Shown here in pieces: positions 12,601 through 17,848 of a stretch of 56,973 nt of DNA. The position numbers and the translations under genes are program-made. Source of the DNA: a virus; the IMG/VR virus record IMGVR_UViG_3300025120_000061, positions 1-56,973 of that record; one strand, given 5' to 3'. The first letter of the stretch is position 1. Every line of letters begins with the position of its first letter. Under the pieces are notes generated by a model. It was not told where the DNA came from. It made no database searches and worked only from the letters and a program-made list of their open reading frames with translations.

Positions 12601-13832
12601 AACTGCGTTGCGTTTGTGCCGTCTTGATAATAAAGTGTGTCTAGTCCAGCAGTGTAAGGTTGGATTAGTTCAGGCAATCCGCTTGCATCTTTGTAGAACT
12701 CTCTGTTACCGTATGCATCGCCTTGCTTAATTTTTACTTTTTGTCCTGTGGGCCAGTCTGTGCTGCGAGTAAGTTGAATTGTATCTACGCCGCCAATATT
12801 ATTGACTGCAATGTCATATACATCATAGCGTGTTGCGACAGGAAGTGTAGTTGTCTCATCCCAAGGATTGTCAGGATCATCAAATCCGTATCCATCAAAT
12901 GGCTGACCTGCATCCCAGGCTGTTTCGTCTGTAGTTGTATTCACAAATACTAAACTCTTGCCAGCAATTATTGTTTGCACATCAATGCCGCCATGCTCTG
13001 CAATGAATGCACTATAAGGAACATTGTGTATTTGTTTGTAGGTCAGCGTTGTAGCAAAGTCTGGATTTGCTGCTTGGGTTGTATTAATCTTATCATTTTG
13101 CGCATCTGTTTCTGGAACATTAAATGTAATGGTACCATTATCGTCACCATTATTTGTGACGCCAAGTACTTCACGAGTACTTACGTTGCTACCATAATTG
13201 CTTATGCCACTAGTGCCCGTTTCAGTTTGTATCCAGAAAGGCGTGCCTGTTTGCTGCACAGCAAATGTATAACTGCCGCCTCTTGCAAGAGTAATAGTTG
13301 GGTTAGCATTGTCACTACCATCGACGCTGTATTCATCTACTGCGGCGACTGTGCGGCGTGTTATTGTGAAATCACGTTCAGTGTCTACTGTGCTATTAAA
13401 CACCTGCACACTGTCAGGACCTGCAGGCAACCAAAAGTATTCACCATAGTTTACAAGTTTATCTAAATCAACAAATCCACTGTAGTTGTAGTACTCTTGA
13501 TCAAACAAATCACTGTGTGTGTCGACACTAACGTTGTTATAGCGTAATTGATTTATAAAATCAGTATAACCAGTTAGACTTTCAATTTGCTTGCTAGGAC
13601 TACGATATACTACTGCAGGCTCTAGCTGATAATTTTGTCTATCTGCATCAATTTCTTGCACATAGCTATCGCCTACTGTAAAATTAGGAGCAAACTTACG
13701 TCCGATAAAACTGTTAACACGCTGTAAATTAGGTTCACTAACTAGTTGGTCAACCGTAGCGTTTAGAAACTTGTTGTTCTTTGTAGTTTGGAATATAGTA
13801 GGTAGTAGTACCTGACTTTTACGAAGTGCCAT
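609..13832 (-). CDS. Giant 4407-residue tail/baseplate structural protein with FG-GAP propeller
   Basis: A single uninterrupted frame of 4407 codons, starting at the ATG that overlaps the gp6 stop (TAATG), so translation is probably coupled to gp6. Residues about 2190-2855 hold seven copies of an FG-GAP-like motif (FG/YG ... GAP or a variant), the number needed for an integrin-alpha type beta-propeller; large inserts interrupt it. Several beta domains of a type seen in the fibre genes here (NGST..F.L ... V.VNGV ... GD.I.V) occur inside the propeller and in the C-terminal third. The C-terminus is acidic and Tyr-rich (YVEDNYVDDDYVERLF). It sits directly after gp6, where T4 has gp7 and gp8, so a baseplate-wedge or peripheral role is inferred from position. 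No catalytic motif was seen. Confidence 0.85.
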   Translation of the reverse strand: MALRKSQVLLPTIFQTTKNNKFLNATVDQLVSEPNLQRVNSFIGRKFAPNFTVGDSYVQEIDADRQNYQLEPAVVYRSPSKQIESLTGYTDFINQLRYNNVSVDTHSDLFDQEYYNYSGFVDLDKLVNYGEYFWLPAGPDSVQVFNSTVDTERDFTITRRTVAAVDEYSVDGSDNANPTITLARGGSYTFAVQQTGTPFWIQTETGTSGISNYGSNVSTREVLGVTNNGDDNGTITFNVPETDAQNDKINTTQAANPDFATTLTYKQIHNVPYSAFIAEHGGIDVQTIIAGKSLVFVNTTTDETAWDAGQPFDGYGFDDPDNPWDETTTLPVATRYDVYDIAVNNIGGVDTIQLTRSTDWPTGQKVKIKQGDAYGNREFYKDASGLPELIQPYTAGLDTLYYQDGTNATQFGKIQLVDVDVVPAIDVENDILGKQTFTSANSVKFTNGLKVEFNSDITPSTYADREYFVEGVGQPQGITLTPVDEMLTPETYTNSTSDGFDTVAYDAGGWDGTLNAPIDQDYIVVNRSSSDRNAWSRGNRWFHREVIEATATYNSFTADIDDAARAKRPIVEFHSGLELFNMGTSSVTPVTVVDTTQVDALSNVNGTLGYFADGIDLQQDNTVIFSADTDADTRNKIYRVDIIDQDSDATTSEIINLVAIGTVVDGNCVLSTLGSNNQGKQYWLNGTTWTQAQQKTALNQDPLFDVFDPDHTSFSDTTKYPSSNFVGSKLFSYKRNNNANPDTVLNFGLTYRNFNTLGDIVFDNNFDSDKFQYTKSTGNTNVIVRSGHAHQFDIAGNRVLYNGWTKTVEHSTQYQVVSYDVINELYSFEIGASVDTTKVRQPLQVFVNGKFKYPSEYTHLVQYEREYVVFTTALAVNDVVTIKFVSNTKAIDSFYEVPDNLERNAGNATFDTLTLGQMRNHTLDISQQIKTFAGVAPGKSNIRDVNYRAYHGNILQHSAGMILPMYALTNKTANTIDSIKYVKNEYTKFKNKFIDNINKLDLDLTNPSKCVDDILTHMAGKKTSAFPFYYSDMLPWGTQKSQLVYTIDDATETEFEFNTQFDLTAISNQGVLVYHTPVSTGVADLLVEGKDYAFDTVEAKVTLTTTNLGVATVGLNVDDKVTIVEYTETNGSFVPPTPSKMGLWYKFTPAIFTDSTYATPKTVVEGHDGSIWVGWGDIRDNVLLELEKRIYNNIKTQYSKDLFDYADVVPGYFRSTLSDLSESNNISRSYYGEWALRNKVKTAPNTTVDANNGFTWNYRNSVEKITKTRLPGYWRNIYRWFYDTDTPHTTPWEMLGLSDKPNWWDARYGVAPYTAGNTVLWEDLRDGKLYSDTSSTTYTTETRRQRPALLSIIPVDEQGNLKAPKDFLVQDAYQTNVDDDWVYSDGSPAETAWRRSSEYPFVLQILASTIKPAMYGTLMFDTNMYENNTQYDQILQKNKSYRPSIADYKMHGQSNGNSDILRVEGYNQFISEFIRFNGYSIDDEITKINNLELNLCYGMAGFTDKKFLKVVAESVTPSSQSENIFIPDEDLSVYTKKSLPLERVVYSGVQIIQRSDGYEIQGYDIENPFFKIVPSSTGTEPNRVVVGEDVYFEYTDFDNKIVNIPYGTVITNKQQVFDFLVSYQRYLQSRGFVFDGTTGTGEKNDFVSSGKEFAFWTNQKWTVDSVIVVSPFSDLLTVNRAYATADDLTNGGALKDANGSIINPKYYDVSRIDNVTEIRVDTDNTQLYSVQIDPIQYEHVLVFNNTTIFNDVIFQPELGNRHSRLKLIGAKSGDWNGTLHAPGFFINEDKINIWLTYTDYKKGDIVSYQGKNYVAKYSVDASAIFDYNDWTVADNITTGLVKNLTNKANSFKNFFEIDNLNLEDGVDKLGKGTIGFNNKDYLQGLGLDDVSQVKFYQGMLKQKGTGAAINKLIDAELSNLDQSIDYFEEWAFRVGEFGSIDSNQIIETIIPEDQATNNPFVLHYHADGESKPDTLGHYHVQEKDLYKTPNNYTGSVFATRNSSSLTLNDLDSAGYARLDDVDFTVFSNDDLEALSSRIDELGKGKKIWVATDATNTWGMRRIDETLSTVISVESTGNGYLIYTTDRNHGLVADDYVIVRAAQPIGKVAKIYEVSSPNKFTVVDANTEVDIQDVRIPMYKLSSVRFAQPSDLSTYTPVSGWDSKELVWIDKDNDGDWQVLQNARPWTTTGVKEASPINADDLYGNSIAINSASTLALVGAPANGSGTIVPYVRSESGILLEGNNISAATIGDSLDSFGASLAIATDYAIVGAPDTESGKGAAFPYYIDSIGTFNRRPAIRPSGLGSSHKFGFSMAMSGNGRYLFIGAPGDNKIYVYTLIDLVAANERTFTLTGNGSATGFTLDFTPVNISALNVVDGNGKVYLPTKDFTLSGAVITFGSAPANTLQVVVRQQDYFREIGNYTAGSGAFGHSIDCDYTGKRVIVGAPNATISAKANSGEAYLYAQYVEKFIADGTAKAFTTTNTLQTKIYVEINGVLQIETNNTDVPVDNDGSTDGFYTRASKTITFKTTPAAGDIIQVYTGTFTQMQQIDQLDLDDETNGEEQFGISVGIDTKGSVIAIGSPGEDETNPNTGSVFILQDAGKNYASVTSKQGGTYSITSGHTLFIDDREVTASSSSTDPADLAADIIAANIPGVTASKNSADQLVITTTNTELYNKLSVMPGTGTSFQSGAVVDPFKLTQKISHPQAFENENFGEKVAFDKHVHNSASAYSDTRNLVIASDKASTMLATGFDIETNTNSENYLSATTTFDQSGTTFTDRRTQSGAVYAYELLNPNAPTIVDPSKMVFGQQLKSTNILELDQFGSAVVYNDNRIFVGAPNDTTTSGTTTYNNSGSVYEFNNNTRAGSWNVLRSEGTRVDVSQINRVALYNKRDGEVKVFLDYIDPAKGKIAGVASAELSYVSHADPAMYNNLWNYKYKNRLWWDTSTVHYLNAEQGNINFRTNYWAQAFPGSSIDVYEWIESTTPPSQYTGEGTVKDITQFNIANVYESKTDSTQPRYYFWVKDITSVPSDAEFRTISADSVRSLIEDPKAAGLPHVAFLDTDAVALFNCKQYFADKDVVLSINYDVVKNEGILHSEFELYGRGNTDQDIPARMYTKLVDSLAGSDSVGNPVPDPFLSEVEKYGVLTQPRQGMFVNRAAALKVLTQYTNSVLVKAPFARNSSLTKLLSSENIPTVNSGEYNITVDSSQERDFLNTAILSTGYKVLVLEDENQSDYWTIYTLQADKSWLLSNIQGYNTSDYWDYATYFATGYDATTVPAYQVTLEADLLTLTSAVTGDIAKVTSNDEGNFSMFAKTDTGWDEVIIERGTLQLNASLYSFATTNSNFEATGFDNDGFDFTAFDKVPAQEIRQIVEALKTDVFVGDYEINMNELFFRLMEYALNENNFSQDWLFKTSFITVAHKIRSLDQYNTFKFDNTNFIEDFINEVKPYKTKIREYVSKYDKVDTYGSDTTDFDVHTYYDESLRYFRKPSGERSGDEILQTQGLNKPWSENYGYILNSIQVVSAGTGYITDPTVTISAPQLAGGVQAVAVAKTNGSSIISITMTNKGSGYTAEPTITITGSGTGILVSPRLVNTTVRSFDTTIKFDRITYTSSVKDWAASTAYTAGDVISYQNTVIGKQEVYDCVVSFTSGATFSVENASGTPVLTVKDDADFTNTADRIAAYYYPVDGMIGDDLEQLQKGTGYLGTKIDGPNFDQDPGFDSGNFDVIAFDNFEIDSDGLAVLAGLDTTITSLFTDLALGTRPEDINIDGAGFVDTYNSHAPEELVPGRVYDTLDMEVYSHASHDYEGDGNAMEIRYVSFTDATGVVTDFNYGRTDKSADDYNTLIVYRNAVREYNFTTNFKTKTITLSSPLSVTDILHVYAYGQTGEKMVGEFTFEGDGIQEIFILANDPSNVLQSLVFVNGVETSPVFAASDGKTTMTFATAPAADAQIHVFTFNQATSRDAPSKYKLQTTTLSAGTYTYSLTNTVNYAQPLDANTIVEIDGVRLRPANSKYHSGDGSTTQFNISTTAGETTIVNPGDIGVAVIQQSTNTTLNAVRNIDYTATAGVAFITMTTAPADGDTVIVYNRASAEYSISGDGQEITIDGSVSFSSSSTMRVNTFANHDPLRIQTKVHVGQGTGSTTVIDEFDEVNFDTAGFDRSVVSGTVGTYDLDRTVTNVNNFWVTVNGVRLHPGDYITNGAEIVMSTQIQATISGTSVVVITHIIENQIQPSTGFRIFQDMNGTVEYLRMCKDATTEIATDVLLTDTKIYVKDASVLPQVDVNSEYPGVVFVGAERVTYWEINTTDNYITGLRRGTGGTPILNRVVPGFLVVDGGKDQYLPAADTHTKTWYDLGSGVAADGLGLQQSSTTNANFLKACQAQVPNYKAELNAAEYVEDNYVDDDYVERLF

Positions 13833-16800
13833 TAGTATCCATATCCTCCGCCGCTACTGCCACTACTAGAGCTGCTGGAACTGCTTGAGCCACTGCTACT
13901 ACTTGAACCTGTAGTTGTAGATGTGACTGTGTTTGTTGCTGTATTTACTGTTGTGCTGGCACCGCTTGCACTTGCACTTTCTGCAGCGAGATTCGTTGAT
14001 GTAGTGTTAACAACATTACCGCTTGCTTGTAAACTGTTTGCTGTAATAACGTCGATAACTTCAATGTCATTCACTGTTGCTGCACTAATTAAAATTTCAT
14101 CTCGCTGACTCTGAATTTGGAATAAACTTCCAAAGTTGCTAGTTGCTAGTTTAGGAACAATAACAATACTAAGCACATCTGGACTAAGCATTGAGTACAA
14201 ATAAGCAGCAAGTTCACTAAAGAAGAAGCTATCACCAAAGTCCCAGTTTTCAATAGCAAAGTAATCATTGATGGCTGCAACTGTGCGCTCTTTTATTTCA
14301 CTATCACTAATAAGTGTGCTGGTGTTTTTAACTACTTTAAATGTTGCTTGCAATTCTTCATCTGCCTTGTCGCCAAATAGAGGTCTGTAACTGATACTGT
14401 TAAAAATAATAGTGTCACTTACACTTTTATACTGTTCTAAACTACCAAACTGATCACGCAGTTCGTTTGTAGTTGGCTTTACTGGTTTTGTTATGCTTCC
14501 AGTAATATCAGTTACATAGTTTCTATAATCATTGTTATACTGGCTTGTGAGCAAGAATAAATCTACAATGTTACTTGGACTTGGATCAATACGTCTATTG
14601 TTTGGACTGTTGTGTGTATACTGGAACAACAAGTCATCGCGTCCTGTGCGCTTGACATAATCAGTAGTTTGTGCTATACTTTTTATATTAGAACCACTTA
14701 CACTTAAAATGTAAAACTTGTCATCTGTGCTTGCATAGAATATTTGTCCACTAGAGAACTGTGCAATAACTTCATTGATTGCTGCTTGTGTTGCATAGCG
14801 TTGTTCGATAGTTGTAGTTGTAACAGGAGTATATGTTAAGTAGCCGCCGGCACTTGTACTGGTCTGATAAAACACAACTTTAGTTGCTGGGCTTGTAAGT
14901 GGTGCCACAACAATATCAAACACTTCTGGATTATCAACTACACCGTCACTGTCAACATCAGGGAATGTTACTTTAATTCTGTTTGTTAGTGTATAACCAT
15001 CTGTTTCTGTGATTACATCATCAATCTGCATTGCATAGTCAACTGCTAGACTGCTAACACTGTCAGGTAAACTATTTACTTTTAAGATATTAACTTTGTC
15101 TTTAATTGTTTTGCCTGTGCGAGGATCAAATATTTTTAGATCATTGTCAAAATAGAAACGTGTCTCTAGTTTACTTTCAAATATATAACTTGTGCTGCGG
15201 AAGTCAACAGTATATGTTGATCCATCATTAGTAAATTTAAAGAACCAACTGTTGTCCAAACTAACATTACTTGTGTTGCCTGCATATACTAAACTAAATG
15301 TAGTTGTCTGATCTAAATCCAAAGCATCAATAATTGTCCAGGCTTGTGTGTCTCTGTCATAGCGTAAACCAAAAGTCTTAAAATCGCCAATTGCTTGAAT
15401 AATGCTGTTTCTTACTGTGCTATCAATTGCAGTATTCCACGGTGCAATAACTTTATCCAACACTGCATCCTGAGGAATAACTTCACTGAGAGTAACTGGT
15501 CCAACACCTGTTTCTAAATTACCAACACCTTGGTTAGTACCATCAGTGACTACTGCACTTATACTAGCCCAGATATAATCTCTGGTATTAATTGTACCAC
15601 TTGTGCCTGTAATTAGATTGTTGTTAATGTCAAATACTTTACCACTTGGCGCAGTAAACTTTAGCAGTGCGCCTACTTTTACATATTTCAAATTACTGGT
15701 TGCAAAACTGCCGATTTTTAGAGGACTATTCACATCGTTTTTAAAGTAACCTGTTACTGTACCACTGCTAGTCGTTGCTAAATTCCAACTAGCAGTAAGT
15801 CCTGTCACATCAATACCTCCGTAGTTTTTAAGATAATAATGCAAACTTTCGTTTTTAAGAATATTCTTTTCTACTTGCTGGCTTAAAGTATTACTAATAT
15901 CGCTGTCTGTAATAAATGTGAATTGGAACTGTTGTAGATCTTCTGTACGATAGAAAATTCCATCTTCTGCAACAATGTTTGTGCTACTATACTTTCCTGT
16001 TGTATCACGCACATCCAAATATCGGCTAATGCCACTAGCAGTTCTGTTAATTGCTTTTGACTTGATAACATTGCTAAACTTTGTGTAAGGGAGGATTTGA
16101 TAATCCTCACCTGTAATCATACGATCCTGTGTGTAATACTGTTGCTGTGCTTTTAATTTAACGTCACGTAGATTTTCTCTGCCGCTTGCATTAGCAACAG
16201 TGCTTTGTAAACTTAGGTTTACTGTCAAATTTTCAATTTGATTACTGTGACTGATATACGGAATTACAATTTGCAAGTTTTGCATATCATCAGGACTGAT
16301 CTTATATGTTGTCCCAGCACCTGTACGGAAATACACACGGAAGTTACCAACTGGGATATTTGAGAAAACATCATCGCCAAACACCAAACTGATCTGATCG
16401 TTTGCACGGCTACGCACAGTGAACAAGTTCTTATTGTTTGCACTTAAACTGTTATAGATAACATTGTTACCACTGATTGCTGGTACTTTATCCCAGCGTG
16501 TAGTTTCTCTACCTTGATCGTCTACTTGATACAACCAAACATCATTGTTGTCAACATTATTAATGTCTAGTTCTACTGTGCGGTTAGGTAGTTTCTCAGC
16601 AATACTAAAGTCTGCACTTTGCAAGTTACCTTGTTTAAAGTAAAAGAAAAATCCGTTGTTAGCACTGTTAAAGCCTCTGTTATCATTACGATAGAGAATG
16701 TTTGTTGTGCTACTAGGTTGAGGTGCTACTTCATATAAAAAGTCTGTGCCACTATAGGTTCCTTTGACAAGTTCAAAGTCTAGATTCTGTGCTCCTACAT

Positions 16801-17410
16801 CGCTTCTAAAATCATAAATTGGAACAGTGCCAGGATTTAGTTTCAATTGATATTCTTCAATGTTTATACCACCGACTGTGGTTTTTAGACCTGGGTTGCC
16901 AAACTGTTGTGTGCTGACCATACTTGAGTTAAGAATTGTAGTAAACTGCTCTAAAAAGTCGCTGTTTGTTGGATCACCCCAACTAATTTCCGTGTCACGA
17001 AGGCTGTTTCCGTTGCTGTCAGTGATTGCTTCTGTTGTTTCTACGCTTACTACCTTAAGTAAACCACGTGCAATCTGCTGACGCTTTGGATAATAGTTAA
17101 GCATGCGAGCCAAGCGTAGTATGCTGTCTCTGCGTTCTGCTGTTTCTAGGAAGTTTTCTCTGGCATTTAAGTCTGCACGGAAACTAAGGCTTTGTCCTAG
17201 AAATGCAATCAAATCAATCAGTGCAACATATTCACTTGATTCGATAAAGTCGTTGAAATCTTCTGGGTAATATGTACGAAGGTAATCCACCATACTCTTA
17301 CGAATGGTTTCATAGTCGTAGCTCTGAAAATCTGCTTCACGGAAGGTCTCGTAGACTTTCTTCCAGTCTTCAGCAGCAAATAAATTTGATTGTCTTGTAC
17401 TAGCAGCCAT
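13832..17410 (-). CDS. 6: Baseplate wedge protein gp6
   Basis: gp6 homologue, the wedge subunit that forms the ring of the contractile baseplate in T4. The N-terminus matches the family: it begins MAASTRQSNLFAAEDWKKVY and continues with SYDYETIRKSMVDYL, YPEDFNDFIESSEYVALIDL and then FRADLNARENFLETAERRDS. At 1192 residues it is nearly twice T4 gp6 (about 660), and the extra length includes a Ser/Gly-rich low-complexity C-terminus ending GGGYGY. A late-type promoter at 17436-17443 and an AGGA site 10 bases upstream of the ATG support this start. It is followed by the giant gene with a one-base stop/start overlap and preceded by gp25, the same gp25-gp6 order as in T4. Confidence 0.93.
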   Translation of the reverse strand: MAASTRQSNLFAAEDWKKVYETFREADFQSYDYETIRKSMVDYLRTYYPEDFNDFIESSEYVALIDLIAFLGQSLSFRADLNARENFLETAERRDSILRLARMLNYYPKRQQIARGLLKVVSVETTEAITDSNGNSLRDTEISWGDPTNSDFLEQFTTILNSSMVSTQQFGNPGLKTTVGGINIEEYQLKLNPGTVPIYDFRSDVGAQNLDFELVKGTYSGTDFLYEVAPQPSSTTNILYRNDNRGFNSANNGFFFYFKQGNLQSADFSIAEKLPNRTVELDINNVDNNDVWLYQVDDQGRETTRWDKVPAISGNNVIYNSLSANNKNLFTVRSRANDQISLVFGDDVFSNIPVGNFRVYFRTGAGTTYKISPDDMQNLQIVIPYISHSNQIENLTVNLSLQSTVANASGRENLRDVKLKAQQQYYTQDRMITGEDYQILPYTKFSNVIKSKAINRTASGISRYLDVRDTTGKYSSTNIVAEDGIFYRTEDLQQFQFTFITDSDISNTLSQQVEKNILKNESLHYYLKNYGGIDVTGLTASWNLATTSSGTVTGYFKNDVNSPLKIGSFATSNLKYVKVGALLKFTAPSGKVFDINNNLITGTSGTINTRDYIWASISAVVTDGTNQGVGNLETGVGPVTLSEVIPQDAVLDKVIAPWNTAIDSTVRNSIIQAIGDFKTFGLRYDRDTQAWTIIDALDLDQTTTFSLVYAGNTSNVSLDNSWFFKFTNDGSTYTVDFRSTSYIFESKLETRFYFDNDLKIFDPRTGKTIKDKVNILKVNSLPDSVSSLAVDYAMQIDDVITETDGYTLTNRIKVTFPDVDSDGVVDNPEVFDIVVAPLTSPATKVVFYQTSTSAGGYLTYTPVTTTTIEQRYATQAAINEVIAQFSSGQIFYASTDDKFYILSVSGSNIKSIAQTTDYVKRTGRDDLLFQYTHNSPNNRRIDPSPSNIVDLFLLTSQYNNDYRNYVTDITGSITKPVKPTTNELRDQFGSLEQYKSVSDTIIFNSISYRPLFGDKADEELQATFKVVKNTSTLISDSEIKERTVAAINDYFAIENWDFGDSFFFSELAAYLYSMLSPDVLSIVIVPKLATSNFGSLFQIQSQRDEILISAATVNDIEVIDVITANSLQASGNVVNTTSTNLAAESASASGASTTVNTATNTVTSTTTGSSSSSGSSSSSSSSSGSSGGGYGY

Positions 17411-17435
17411 GTTTTAATATTCCTATCTTATGCAG

Positions 17436-17443
17436 TATTTATT
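17436..17443 (-). promoter_or_regulatory. T4-type late promoter before gp6 (AATAAATA)
   Basis: The minus strand reads AATAAATA about 26 bases upstream of the gp6 ATG, in the only gap between gp25 and gp6. It differs from the T4 late consensus only in the first base. Confidence 0.6.
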
Positions 17444-17463
17444 TGCGGAATAAAGTAGGTATA

Positions 17464-17841
17464 TTATATTGCAGCGTTGTCTGGTCTATCAAAGCGTACT
17501 ACAAGGTTTTCTACTTGATTGTCGAGTACATACCTAACAGACATTTCGATTTGTAGTCCGTTTTCATATTCGTCTAGTGTAATACCTTCGCTGCGCACTC
17601 TGGGATCATTTTCAATAACAGCATTTACTTCTTGTATCACAATCGCTTTGGTTTCTTCTGTCAGAGGATCCATGATTAAATCACGCAAACTAGTGCCAAA
17701 TTCGCCATTCATAAGTTTTTCACCTTTGCGAATAGCAAAGTGATTGAGTAAATCTCGTTTAATTAAATCAGTATCAGTTAACTTTGAACTACTAAAGTTA
17801 TTGTTTACTGTACTGAATCCTTTGTATGTTGCTATAGCCAT
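17464..17841 (-). CDS. 25: Baseplate wedge protein gp25
   Basis: gp25-family (lysozyme-like fold, non-enzymatic) baseplate wedge protein of 125 residues, close to T4 gp25 (132). It starts MAIATYKGFSTVNNNF; a longer frame upstream adds 14 codons that overlap the gp5 end, but GGAG lies 10 bases before the ATG at 17841, so the shorter start is preferred. Family signatures are the D.DLIKRDLLNHF, RKGEKLMNGEFGTSLRDL and DPRV segments. In T4, gp25 links sheath and wedge and nucleates sheath polymerisation. A TAAATA sequence overlapping its ribosome site might add a late promoter, but this is weak. Neighbours are gp5 and gp6. Confidence 0.93.
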   Translation of the reverse strand: MAIATYKGFSTVNNNFSSSKLTDTDLIKRDLLNHFAIRKGEKLMNGEFGTSLRDLIMDPLTEETKAIVIQEVNAVIENDPRVRSEGITLDEYENGLQIEMSVRYVLDNQVENLVVRFDRPDNAAI

Positions 17842-17848
17842 AATGTAT

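Noticed and set aside
6381-13466. Many Cys/Ile- or Ser/Pro/Leu-rich frames opposite the giant gene
   Set aside because: They are complementary shadows of the giant gene's codons, with no ribosome sites or family motifs.
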